A DNA stretch of 63,050 nt, from positions 1 to 63,050 of the forward strand of contig JAGXHL010000047.1 of the NCBI GenBank assembly GCA_024636215.1, in the 5' to 3' direction. This stretch comes from Deltaproteobacteria bacterium. Its GTDB lineage: Bacteria; Desulfobacterota; Desulfuromonadia; Desulfuromonadales; BM103. Both the position numbers and the translations under genes were made by a program. The notes under the pieces were generated by a model. That model was not told the origin of the DNA. It saw nothing but the letters and a program-made list of their open reading frames with translations, and did not search any database. Positions 54,636 to 63,050 of this stretch are shown piece after piece; within the stretch, counting starts at the first letter, position 1, and each line of letters begins with the position of its first letter.

Positions 54636-54906
54636 ATGAACATGTAGAAAAAGTATCAAGATTCTACTGACCCCACAAGGGTCTTTTCAAAAAAATCACT
54701 TACATCTTTCGGAATCGCACAGCCGGTTGACCCTTAACGCGAATAAACACCATGCTCAAAACAGGTTGACGTCTTAGCAAACCAGCGACAATTTTCATAT
54801 CGTTCAATATTTGTCGACATCGATCTATATCAACAAATAAACATAGGCAGAAATTATTGTTCACTGGCATGGGAATTTCATTTCAACACTCTAGATGGAG
54901 GCTGAT
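54636..54906. other. Gap beside the CRISPR-like array (possible leader)
   Basis: A/T-rich, with GACCCCACAAGGGTC as a small inverted repeat near 54678. It would be the leader side of the array because the degenerate unit is at the other end. No gene is seen. Confidence 0.4.
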
Positions 54907-55584
54907 ATGGAATTCACAAGGATTGAGGAATTTAGACACACCAGTAGAAAAAAATTTCTAAGAGCTGCGAGCGAATATTATGGCATTAATGAGGGGCCAT
55001 TATCTGCGTTTCTCGAACACTATGATATTGAGCCAAAGGGATCCATGGGACCATCAGGGTTAGACGCGGCTCCACTTTTGATAAACGAAATTGCAGAAGG
55101 CGTTGGCTTGCTCGTGCCAGTGGTTGCGAGGTTACAGAAGATTGGAGTTATCAGTAGCCCTATAACCTGCGATGACATTACGTTCCTACAAGGTTACCGG
55201 CATGCTTCGGCCGACATTCGCCTGCATGCTAGTCTGCAAGATGTCTTGAATGCCGGCCCTGATTTCACTGAAAGATGGCAGAAATGGGTCTACTCAGAAT
55301 TCTTCTTTAGCGACACTGAACTTAGGTTCTGTGGGCGAATGGCTTCATTGGTATGGCAATCTACCATTAATCAAACGGCTGAAGATGTAGGAAAAAGATA
55401 TGGAATATCAATTTGTCAGAGCACGCGAGACGAGATTTTCGAAATTCGCGAGACCGCTTACAACGACCGCGAGAAAGTCAATCGAGGGGAAGCGTCAGAA
55501 AACTCTGTATTGAGGTCTCGAGGACTGCCAGAATCTGAGTTCGAGATTTTTAAAAATACATTTGTGTTCGACCTGTATTCATGA
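54907..55584 (+). CDS. Protein of unknown function
   Basis: Not recognised. 225 residues, no signal peptide or membrane helix. The C-terminal half has YGISICQSTRDEIFEIRETAYNDREKVNRGEAS, a charged helical stretch, and ends NTFVFDLYS. I start at 54907 because GGAGG lies five bases upstream; an in-frame ATG is at 54895. It stands alone between the CRISPR-like array and repeat D copy 2. Confidence 0.6.
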   Translation: MEFTRIEEFRHTSRKKFLRAASEYYGINEGPLSAFLEHYDIEPKGSMGPSGLDAAPLLINEIAEGVGLLVPVVARLQKIGVISSPITCDDITFLQGYRHASADIRLHASLQDVLNAGPDFTERWQKWVYSEFFFSDTELRFCGRMASLVWQSTINQTAEDVGKRYGISICQSTRDEIFEIRETAYNDREKVNRGEASENSVLRSRGLPESEFEIFKNTFVFDLYS

Positions 55585-55671
55585 TGCAAAATGGAGTGGG
55601 TTCAGGAAAATTCCAAGTTTACTCACCTTGGTCAGTTATTTACATTTAGGCTCTGTGCTCGTCATATGTTG

Positions 55672-55810
55672 GTATTGACCTCGAGAATCAGACAAAACAT
55701 AATACGCTTTTGACATCGTGCTAAGGTTTGTCTGATTTTCAATAAATAATACTTTTAAATCAATTACTTACAAAGACGGCATAGAACGGTAATAGAAATT
55801 ACATTTACAA
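55672..55810. repeat. Dispersed repeat D, copy 2
   Basis: Contains GAGAATCAGACAAAACATAA, TTTGTCTGATTTTC and AATAGAAATTACATT in the same order and spacing as 54075-54215. Inverted arms AATCAGACAAA and TTTGTCTGATT are perfect here. Between 55811 and 56154 I see no gene. Confidence 0.65.
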
Positions 55811-56154
55811 CGTCTACGGTTGTTTGGTCTAAAGCCGTTTTCAATGGTCATCGTCTATCGAAAACAAGCATATTGTCTCTATATGAAATTAGAAAAACAA
55901 GGGTCTTTTCTTCTGCCTCGCCATAGATAGGCTTCAACTTATTTTTTTGTGTGCCATGCCACTATAATCACACCTCATCTCGCTGGCAATTTAGTGATCA
56001 CTGTCGCAGGTTCCGTTTCACGCTTATTAGTCTCGAAGGCGTTGCGATTGAATCTGTTCTTTCGTGCGGAAAGCGTCAATAGTAGGTCTTTGCCCTCTCG
56101 CCAAACCTAAGCATTACTTTGGAAATATTGATTTTGTTATGTTCCCTCCGGAGA

Positions 56155-56442
56155 TCACGAGTCTTGTTCAAAGTCCTCCATCGCACGAACCGTCCGCTTA
56201 AGTGTAGTGTCTAACTCTCGTCTTATAGACACATCGAGAACAAGATAGGCATCGCGATATCCTAGTAGTTTGCGGTGCCGGCGGTTTACTTCGTTGTGAA
56301 CATCACAAGGCAGAATGGCCAGAACGTTGGGATAAAGTTCTATTGCGTCTGATGAGGTCCCCCGTATGACTGCGCGCTTGAAGTCCTTAAGTGACCCATC
56401 ACATACATGTGTGAAGGTGTCGATGATGTATTGTTTGTCCAT
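56155..56442 (-). CDS. Small protein of unknown function
   Basis: Not recognised. 95 residues, soluble, mixed charge (TFTHVCDGSLKDFKRAVIRGTSS, then LDVSIRRELDTTLKRTVRAMEDFEQ). GAGGAG precedes the ATG. No partner gene is adjacent. The 56443-56704 stretch upstream shows nothing recognisable. Confidence 0.5.
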   Translation of the reverse strand: MDKQYIIDTFTHVCDGSLKDFKRAVIRGTSSDAIELYPNVLAILPCDVHNEVNRRHRKLLGYRDAYLVLDVSIRRELDTTLKRTVRAMEDFEQDS

Positions 56443-56704
56443 GTTTTACTCCTCTCAATGATTAGCGTGTAAAAGACTTATCGTCTGTTTTAGAGACGTC
56501 AATGCCTTCCAAGACACAGACCTGTGTGAGCGCAGGTTTCTGACATCTGTCTTCATGCGTCTTCTCTTGCCGGCATTATACACACGGTTAAAAATGACTC
56601 GGCTCGTCCGAGTAATCTTCATCCTTCGCAAAAGCTATGCCGATCTGACCATTGAAAACATTGAAATTTAATAAGGTTTGAATTTTCACTGGGGAAAACC
56701 TAGT

Positions 56705-56770
56705 GTTACAAAAACGCCGCAAAACCCTTACTGTCTGGGATTTACGGCGTTTCTTCGGATATCAACTAAT
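56705..56770. repeat. Hairpin repeat H, copy 3
   Basis: ACGCCGCAA and TTACGGCGT (56714-56722 and 56742-56750; one wobble pair) with right flank CGGATATCAACTA as in copy 1. It lies 30-95 bp after the stop of the nuclease-like gene on the minus strand, followed there by TTTTTGT, so it can terminate the restriction-modification operon. Confidence 0.82.
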
Positions 56771-56799
56771 TGTTAATATTTAGATTGAGAAGGCAAAGT

Positions 56800-57873
56800 T
56801 CAAAGAGGGAAAAAATTCTTCAATCGCTCTACTGTATGAATCCATTTTGTCGTACTCGGTCGGCAGACGGAATTCTGATTACCAAAAAAGCCTACTTCAG
56901 AAACAGCCTCATTCAATGGCTTCGTTGACAGCCATTCAACGGGAACGAAGTATTCACAGTTCTCATCATCAGCAACATACTGTTGATGGTAGTTTGCTCG
57001 AGCAACTTCAAGAAACGGTTGCTGTACTCCATCAACCTCAATCTGAAATTCGTTGGCGCGAACAGATTGGTCAAGTACCCTGCCGACACCAACATATCCC
57101 TGCCCTGGGACATTCACCCAAACCCTGTCACCCGGGTTAAGCATTGAAAGTGTACGTGTGTACCACGCCCCTCCCCCTGCCGAGATAAAGCCATACTGTA
57201 TCGCTTCATCCCAATACCTATCTTCACCGTGCCCGAACGAGACGTAATATTCCCCATTCCATTCTCCACGCTCACCCGACTGTGCCGACGTCGCGCGAAT
57301 CTCAGTTTCGACGGGGTCTATTAACCATGCTCGACTTAAATACTGATTGTCACCATCCTGAAACACCTGGAAGAAAATAACATTGATCGCAACATCCATA
57401 TCGTTCAAATAATTGACGATGCGCTCTGTACTGGAATCGAGAGAAGACGCGACAACGACTATCTGGTGTGAACCGTTCAACTGGTCTTCATCTAGGGCCA
57501 AGCCGAACTTCAGTTTAAAGGCGTCATCTAGCGCGCCACCACTCGAGAAACGGTCGTAGATATGCGCAACTTCATCTGTTGTCAAACCCTTTACCCAAGA
57601 AGCGTAGTCCAGCGCTTGCGCAACAACCTCACGAGGAGTCTGATTGCGTTTAAGCTCAATAACAATCAATTGCCCATCTTGATTTACAGCGAGAAGGTCA
57701 ACGATACCTCCATGATCAGTTCTGACCTGCTGCCCAATCAACAACCAATGCGGAGAGAGGATGCTGGGATCAGAGACAATCATCTTTTCAAGCAAAGCTT
57801 CATTTTGAAGAGAGACTTCAACTAAAGGCTGTGGTTGCGTACCGACTTTCCAGACTGCATGGTTTATTGGCAT
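56800..57873 (-). CDS. NucS/DUF91-like PD-(D/E)XK nuclease-domain protein
   Basis: A 357-residue protein. The N-terminal ~190 residues carry GGIVDLLAVNQDGQLIVIELKRNQTPREVVAQALDYASWV, whose D..ExK pattern is that of DUF91/NucS-type nucleases. The C-terminal part (WNGEYYVSFGHGEDRYWDEAIQYGFISAGGG and GDRVWVNVPGQGYVGVGRV) is a separate domain that may read modified bases or DNA. Its ATG follows the hsdM stop with no gap, so it belongs to the restriction-modification operon. The cutting role is inferred. Confidence 0.75.
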   Translation of the reverse strand: MPINHAVWKVGTQPQPLVEVSLQNEALLEKMIVSDPSILSPHWLLIGQQVRTDHGGIVDLLAVNQDGQLIVIELKRNQTPREVVAQALDYASWVKGLTTDEVAHIYDRFSSGGALDDAFKLKFGLALDEDQLNGSHQIVVVASSLDSSTERIVNYLNDMDVAINVIFFQVFQDGDNQYLSRAWLIDPVETEIRATSAQSGERGEWNGEYYVSFGHGEDRYWDEAIQYGFISAGGGAWYTRTLSMLNPGDRVWVNVPGQGYVGVGRVLDQSVRANEFQIEVDGVQQPFLEVARANYHQQYVADDENCEYFVPVEWLSTKPLNEAVSEVGFFGNQNSVCRPSTTKWIHTVERLKNFFPL

Positions 57874-59394
57874 TTATTTTCCCCCTAGAGATATTATCCT
57901 ATTCTCCTCATCACTCTCCCCCAGATCCTCAGCAATCTCCCGGAACTGTTCCAAAGCCGCCTGAAGGTCTTCGACGATCTCAGCGGCAAGCACACCTGGC
58001 TCTGGGAGGTTATCAGAGTCTTCAAGAGAGTCGTCTTTCAGCCAGAAGATATCTAGGCTTGCTTTGTCGCGAGAAGTCAGCTCCTCGTACGAATAAGAGC
58101 GCCAGCGACCATCTTGTGTCTCTTCACCCCAGGTCGCTTTGCGCTGATTACGGTTGGTTGGGTTGTAGAGCTGAACAAACTCATCGAGGTCACTGCGCTT
58201 GAGCGGGTTGGTCTTGAGGGTGAAGTGCACATTAGTGCGCAGGTCGTAGATCCACAGCTTCTTGGTCCATGGTGATTCGCTGGCCGGCTTGCGGTCGAAG
58301 AAGATGACATTCGCTTTAACGCCCTGGGCGTAGAAGAGACCGGTCGGCAGGCGTAGCAGGGTATGGACATCACATTCGTGCAGCAGCTTGCGACGCACCG
58401 TCTCCCCTGCCCCACCTTCGAACAGCACATTGTCCGGCACGACCACGGCGGCGCGTCCATTCTGTTTGAGCAGGGTTTTAACATGCTGTATGAAATTTAG
58501 TTGTTTGTTCGATGTGGTGGCCCAGAAATCGTCGCGTTCAATGGTCTCGGTCTCGCGGGAGACTTTGCCGCCCTCGGCGACGATGGTGGTGCTACTCTTC
58601 TTGCCGAAAGGAGGATTGGTCAGGATAATGTTGAACCGGTCACCCGGATCGGAGGCCAGTGAATCGGCAACTGTCAGCGGCAGGTCACTATCGAGGCCGC
58701 TGATACCGTGCAGCATCAGGTTCATGGCACAAAGTCGTGCGGTCGCCTGTACCAACTCCCAGCCCTTGAAGGTCCCTTCCTTGAGTGCCTTAAGCTCTGT
58801 CTTGGTCATGTGCGGATTGTTACTAACCAAAGAGTCGTGCGCAGCGAGTAGAAAGCCTCCGGTCCCGCAGGCCGGATCACAGATGGTTTCACCCGGCTTG
58901 GGAGCAATAGCATCGACAATCGCCTGGATCAGAGGACGCGGGGTGAAATACTGTCCGGCACCGCTCTTGGTGTCTTGTGCGTTCTTCTCCAACAAGCCCT
59001 CATAGGCATCGCCTTTGACGTCGGCACTCATCACCGACCAGTTTTCATTGTCGATCAAATCGACGATCAGGCGGCGCAATTTGGCTGGGTCCTGGAACTT
59101 GTTTTGCGACTTGTTGAAAATCAGCCCGAGCAGGCCTTTCTCGTTGCCGAGATTTTCCAGGGTGTGACGGTAGTGATCGAAGAGTTCGTCGCCGTCTTTC
59201 TTCACCACTGTTGGCCACGAGTAATCAGCCGGTACGTTGCTCGGCTGGTTGTAGGGCGGCTTGGTCCGTTCATCGGCCATCTTAAGGAAGAGCAGATAGG
59301 TGAGCTGTTCAACGTAGTCGCCGTAGCTCATACCGTCGTCACGAAGGACGTTACAGAAGTTCCAGAGTTTGCTTACGATTGCTGCTGGAGTCAT
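57874..59394 (-). CDS. hsdM: Type I restriction-modification system methyltransferase subunit
   Basis: A 506-residue N6-adenine methyltransferase. The helical N-terminal domain covers ~1-140. SAM-binding motif I is ICDPACGTGGFLLAAHDSL after GAGQYFTPRPLIQAIVDAI, and the catalytic motif IV is ILTNPPFGKKS. Works with HsdS for sequence recognition. It is 2 bp after the KAP-NTPase gene. No hsdR is seen in the window. Confidence 0.95.
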   Translation of the reverse strand: MTPAAIVSKLWNFCNVLRDDGMSYGDYVEQLTYLLFLKMADERTKPPYNQPSNVPADYSWPTVVKKDGDELFDHYRHTLENLGNEKGLLGLIFNKSQNKFQDPAKLRRLIVDLIDNENWSVMSADVKGDAYEGLLEKNAQDTKSGAGQYFTPRPLIQAIVDAIAPKPGETICDPACGTGGFLLAAHDSLVSNNPHMTKTELKALKEGTFKGWELVQATARLCAMNLMLHGISGLDSDLPLTVADSLASDPGDRFNIILTNPPFGKKSSTTIVAEGGKVSRETETIERDDFWATTSNKQLNFIQHVKTLLKQNGRAAVVVPDNVLFEGGAGETVRRKLLHECDVHTLLRLPTGLFYAQGVKANVIFFDRKPASESPWTKKLWIYDLRTNVHFTLKTNPLKRSDLDEFVQLYNPTNRNQRKATWGEETQDGRWRSYSYEELTSRDKASLDIFWLKDDSLEDSDNLPEPGVLAAEIVEDLQAALEQFREIAEDLGESDEENRIISLGGK

Positions 59395-59396
59395 TA

Positions 59397-61550
59397 TTAA
59401 TATTTATCCCCTTCTGTGTAATCCACAAGGTATATAGGTTTACCAGACAACATAGATAGGTATGTCGCCTTTACATGGTTCGTTATTTCCTCATCATCGC
59501 CGAGTCTTTCAGCAACCTTTTCTCTGATTTCGTCTAGCCCAAATAGGTTTTCTAACGTTTCCTTGCGAACGTACACATTTTGACCTTTATGAGAATCAAC
59601 ACCGATTGAGCATAGAGACTCAGCAACGCAATCAAGCCCCTCCTTGCTGTCAAGCAGTGTGCGGCAAAGAATTTTAGCTAACTCAATATCCATCTTACGT
59701 AGAAGGAACAACACGTCTTTCTTCCCGGTCAACAAGCAATAATGATTTCTCTCAAAGGAATTCTTTACAGCTTCAACCCACTGAGTTTTGATTTGATCCA
59801 GTTCTTCGTCTGTGCACCATCTTTGTTCCTCACCAACCACATCATCAGTACCGAAAAAGCCAACCTGGGCAAAACAATGAATTAACCCATGAGTCCCTAG
59901 AGACAGCTTTTCTGGATTAGCAACTAATTGGGAAAGAAAATTAAACTTAGAGCCTTTATTGAGAGGGGCTAGGTATTTTTTGAGAACCCACCAAATCTTC
60001 CTGTCTATAGCGACATCTACAAAACCAGTCGGACGAAGACTCATTTGATAGACAAAACGAGTATCAACCAGATTGGACAAATGCATTACAAAGTCTTCTG
60101 GCTGAGCAGGCTTAACATCTCCAATTTTCAAATGTAAGCCATCGACAAAACCATCGATATCCTCCTCATTCAAAACCTGTCCAATGATTTCTTCTCTCTT
60201 TTCAGGACAAGTCAAAAAAGCATTTGAAACTTCAATAGAGATTTCACCTCTTGGTAAGCCATATGAGTGAATAGCCAACAAACGGTCAGAAGCTGCAACC
60301 CAACCATTTTTTCGACAATAATCTTGGTTGTGGGAATGGTCTAGCTCACTGAGAATAGGGAACAACTCCTCTAGCAAAACTCTCATTGAGGTAACAATGC
60401 CGCCTGACAGCTTCTCCAGTTTCTTATCCCTAACCTCTGCATACTTCGCGACATAGTCCGCAGGTTTTTCAATCAAAAAGCTAACTCCTGGAGGCACACC
60501 TGTGTAAGCGCCAGGCAACTCTTTAATATGCTCATAAATTGCTGGCGCTTTTATCCCTACCACCTCTAAAGCAAATAGATCTGCAAATTCAACTTCCCCC
60601 CTGATAGTCGGTTCAATCAATTTGATCCGATTAAACAACCTCTTCACATCTCGGGGAGAAGTAAGTAAATATTTTATTGCGCCCTGGTAAAAGTGACCTA
60701 AACGAGACTTGTTTGCTGGAAAGTATTCTTCCTTAGCCTCTACTGGCAAAAGTGCAAGTTCATCATTTACAAGCTTTTCGATATCTTTGGTTGAGATGAT
60801 CGGCAAAGTGATTCTAGCTTGAATAATTTTATCCAGGTAATGGTCACCTTTATTTATTCCAAACCGGTGTAGCGAATCAACAACATATGAAGAATCAAGC
60901 GCCAGGACAAAGGCAACTCTAGGGAAGTCAGCAACCGATTTCACTAGGCGGATAATGTCATATATTTCTTCAGGTGGGATTCTGTCTATGTCATCAATGA
61001 AAACAACAATTGGCTTATTAAGTTTACCCAGTGCTTCGACAACCTTATCTCTTCTACCTTCAATATTCAGTTCTTTCAACTTGCCAACAGAAGACGTTGC
61101 TTCTCCGACACTACCCATGACTCCCTGAACAATTGAGGCCCAAGGTTCAGCCCCCGGCACAAACTTTAATACTGAAAAAACTTTCGAGTAAGAGATGAGC
61201 TGCCGAGCGACATTCTTTGCCTGACCTGCATTATCAGACGCCCCAATTGTCGCAGCAAACTGCACGAGAAACTCTTGTACTAGATTTTCTACCCCACTTA
61301 TCATCCACGGGCAGAAATTAAACGTAATTGGTCGATCATCGATTGGCAGTGACTCAAAGTATTTGTTAGTCAGGTTGATGAATGAAGTCTTTCCATAGCC
61401 CCACTCACCTTCTATAGAGACAACAATACCTGGGGCTCCTTCTGTCAACAGAAGTCCACGACCAATACGCTGAGCAAATTCTTCGCGACCTAACAAATCA
61501 GGGCTGTCCACCTCGCCAGTAATTGGGCTATCTGTATGGAATTGACTCAT
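59397..61550 (-). CDS. KAP-family P-loop NTPase
   Basis: A 717-residue NTPase. Walker A lies in SIEGEWGYGKTSFINL near residue 47, Walker B in PIVVFIDDIDRIPPEEI near 190, followed by FPRVAFVLALDSSYVV and the sensor-like region YLDKIIQARITLPIIS, the KAP family order. No clear transmembrane helices, unlike classical KAP proteins. I start at ATG 61550; GTG at 61568 is also in frame. Set between hsdS and hsdM, it suggests an accessory role in the defence operon. Confidence 0.88.
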   Translation of the reverse strand: MSQFHTDSPITGEVDSPDLLGREEFAQRIGRGLLLTEGAPGIVVSIEGEWGYGKTSFINLTNKYFESLPIDDRPITFNFCPWMISGVENLVQEFLVQFAATIGASDNAGQAKNVARQLISYSKVFSVLKFVPGAEPWASIVQGVMGSVGEATSSVGKLKELNIEGRRDKVVEALGKLNKPIVVFIDDIDRIPPEEIYDIIRLVKSVADFPRVAFVLALDSSYVVDSLHRFGINKGDHYLDKIIQARITLPIISTKDIEKLVNDELALLPVEAKEEYFPANKSRLGHFYQGAIKYLLTSPRDVKRLFNRIKLIEPTIRGEVEFADLFALEVVGIKAPAIYEHIKELPGAYTGVPPGVSFLIEKPADYVAKYAEVRDKKLEKLSGGIVTSMRVLLEELFPILSELDHSHNQDYCRKNGWVAASDRLLAIHSYGLPRGEISIEVSNAFLTCPEKREEIIGQVLNEEDIDGFVDGLHLKIGDVKPAQPEDFVMHLSNLVDTRFVYQMSLRPTGFVDVAIDRKIWWVLKKYLAPLNKGSKFNFLSQLVANPEKLSLGTHGLIHCFAQVGFFGTDDVVGEEQRWCTDEELDQIKTQWVEAVKNSFERNHYCLLTGKKDVLFLLRKMDIELAKILCRTLLDSKEGLDCVAESLCSIGVDSHKGQNVYVRKETLENLFGLDEIREKVAERLGDDEEITNHVKATYLSMLSGKPIYLVDYTEGDKY

Positions 61551-61587
61551 CAAAAAAGCTCTCTTCACTTAGAGTTGTTTACAAGTT

Positions 61588-62857
61588 TTATTGCACGGTA
61601 AGTTGACCGGAAAATGCTTTTTTGAGAATTGACTGGCGTAGGCGGTCAGAACGCTTGAGGTCAACATCGACCTGATTTTCTAGCCTTTCAATAAGTGATA
61701 GGCGACTCTCGACTACTGAGACAATCTCACCTTGTTCATCTAACGGTGGCACGGGAACAAACAGGGCTTGAAGCTTTGTTCCATTGACATTTGCCTGCCC
61801 AACTTGCTGAGTAACAACTGACTTAACCCACATTCGCCCGAAGTGAGAATTGATGTAGTAGCTGAGGAATTTTGATGAGTAATTTGAGGCCACCCGAACC
61901 CTGATAAGATAAGAAGCAAAAGAGCAAGGCTCAATTGTCCCCTCGTATACAGCAGTTTTGCCGACGAGTTCAGGACTATTTGTACGATTAAAAAGCATAT
62001 CACCAGATTTCAGAAATAATTCTGGGAACTCATCATGGTTAGCGGGGAGAAACTTAAGTTTCTCCCAATCGAGAGAGCCATTAATGATGTTGCCCATGCG
62101 CAAAACAGGAATACCCGTTTCATCTTCTGACGTTTTTGATGAAGATCCGTACTGTACGACCTTACTTATTTGAGCCACAGTCGCCCACACCCACCCCACC
62201 GGCAATTCTGGCAAGCCTGTCGTATCAGGAACAACGGGCTCCTTATACTTCCCTCTACCCTGCCAATTCGCCCGCCGCTCTTCAAGAATCCGCTCCAACA
62301 GCTTGTCGGCAGGTTCAACATCAGGATGCTGCTTACGCCATTCTTCGGTGAGTTTACCTTCGACGGCGGCTTTGAGGACGGCGGCTTTGTAGCGCTTGAG
62401 GTTGGCCTTGACGCGCTTGAGGTTGGCGACGGCTTCATCGAGGCGGGAGAATTGCTTTTCGATCTCCTCGACGATGCGCTTTTGTTGTTCCAGAGGAGCA
62501 AATTGAATCGGCACTTCGTTAAGCTGTTTTTTGCTAATTACGCCTTGTGCTGACCCCGAGGAAGACGCTCTCAGTTTCAAAACCCAAGGGAGTAACTGGT
62601 AGTAGATGAATCGTGTATCTGTTCCTTCTTTAGGCCGAATAGCGGCAACACTTCGGCCAATTGAGCAGTCGATGCCTAAATTTAACTTACCTGACGTAGC
62701 ACCAACGACACAGATAAAGACATCCCCTTTTTTGCCATACTTAAGAGGTTTCGTTGTCCACTCTCTCTCCAAGGGGAACAGAGTGCTAAACTCACCGGCC
62801 TTTACAAAAACAGTCCCGTTCCCATCTTTGTTACATTCGTTTCCTGGAGGTGCCCCC
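61588..62857 (-). pseudogene. hsdS: Type I specificity subunit, 5' end removed by an insertion sequence
   Basis: The frame is open from 62857 (about LTQGAPPGNECNKDG, the start of the first target-recognition domain) to 61588. The first TRD is nearly whole, the central coiled spacer (EQQKRIVEEIEKQFSRLDEAVANLKRVKANLKRYKAAVLKAA) and second TRD (WVWATVAQISKVVQYGSSSKTSED) plus C-terminal coil (SLIERLENQVDV) are intact. The first ~20-30 codons, including the true start, are replaced by the insertion sequence. A TTG at 62772 could still start a 394-residue product missing part of TRD1. Confidence 0.82.
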
Positions 62858-63050
62858 TGTGTCAGGATAGTTGTCGCCTCAAATTAAATCAACAGAGGAG
62901 ACAACAAGGATGTATTCAAAAGCCTTCCGCACACTGATCATTAAAAAGATGACATCGCCTAATCGGCCTGATGTTGTTGCTCTGGCCGAGGAGGTTGGAG
63001 TTCCCCGCAGCACCCTCTACCGTTGGGTAGCAGATGCTGGTAAGCTGACA
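62858..63050 (+). mobile_element. Insertion sequence, left end (IS3-like), runs off the window
   Basis: The hsdS frame stops matching at TGTGTCAGGATAGTTGTCGCCTC, and a transposase reading frame with its own AGGAG follows. The TG start and HTH first protein suggest the IS3 family. Right end and target duplication are outside the window. Confidence 0.7.
62910..63050 (+). CDS. IS3-family OrfA-like transposase protein, partial
   Basis: The first 47 codons of a transposase DNA-binding protein: MYSKAFRTLIIKKMTSPN, then ALAEEVGVPRSTLYRWVADAGK, a helix-turn-helix of the HTH_Tnp_1 type. GAGGAG lies ten bases upstream. The frame is open at the window's end. Confidence 0.78.
   Translation, partial: MYSKAFRTLIIKKMTSPNRPDVVALAEEVGVPRSTLYRWVADAGKLT

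Noticed and set aside
53378..56770. Hairpin repeats as integron attC sites
   Set aside because: I could not find the RYYYAAC and GTTRRRY core sites at the ends, and no integron integrase with its extra domain is present; the recombinase here is a short simple one.

Overview
The window looks like a chromosome segment of a deltaproteobacterium of the Desulfuromonadales type (Desulfuromonas, Pelobacter or Geobacter relatives). I infer this from the block kdsB-pyrG-kdsA-kdsD-kdsC-lptCAB-rpoN-hpf-ptsN-hprK-rapZ followed by a mannose-family PTS, from the SahR-like regulator fused to a methyltransferase next to ahcY, and from GEMM-type riboswitches. No 16S gene or phylogenetic marker was searched, so the assignment is an inference.

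Region 1 (1-38,300) is ordinary core genome. It begins with a heptamer repeat and an iron ABC transporter (substrate-binding protein, permease, ATPase) behind a promoter with a Fur-box-like site. Then come a flavin-binding split-barrel protein, a FetAB-type ABC exporter overlapping a family-4 uracil-DNA glycosylase, a zinc-dependent phospholipase C-like protein, coaBC, a metallo-beta-lactamase hydrolase, an OB-fold/HD nuclease, a FAD oxidoreductase, a receiver-histidine kinase and an Ig-repeat lipoprotein. A methyl-cycle group follows (ahcY, SahR-like regulator, glycosyltransferase, metK). The long minus-strand block from kdsB at 38.3 kb to ptsI at 22.2 kb encodes Kdo synthesis, LPS export, sigma-54 and a regulatory PTS. 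Intergenic gaps here hold several repeat families, two of which supply the stop codon of the adjacent gene (kdsB, kdsC).

Region 2 (38,500-40,800) carries two toxin-antitoxin-like loci (an N-terminally truncated zeta-toxin relative with a small partner, and a Panacea-domain antitoxin with an unknown partner behind a perfect 20-bp palindrome). It ends with an exact tRNA 3' half, from T-loop to CCA, a likely integration scar.

Region 3 (40,900-50,650) is an island of exported proteins and lipoproteins of unknown function. It contains three pairs of paralogues, one member being a frameshifted and truncated copy. Two transcription units begin with GEMM-I (cyclic dinucleotide) riboswitches followed by terminators, so at least part of the island appears to be under second-messenger control.

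Region 4 (50,650-63,050) is mobile and defence-related: a complete IS1595-family element (8-bp target duplication TTGTGTAA) with a passenger gene, a short tyrosine recombinase, a Cys-rich gene interrupted by one in-frame TGA at an expected Cys position, three copies of a hairpin repeat, and an orphan array of type I-F-like CRISPR repeats with a 49-bp period and nearly identical 21-bp spacers. A minus-strand type I restriction-modification locus follows (hsdS, KAP-family NTPase, hsdM, NucS/DUF91-like nuclease), whose hsdS is cut at its 5' end by another insertion sequence running off the window.
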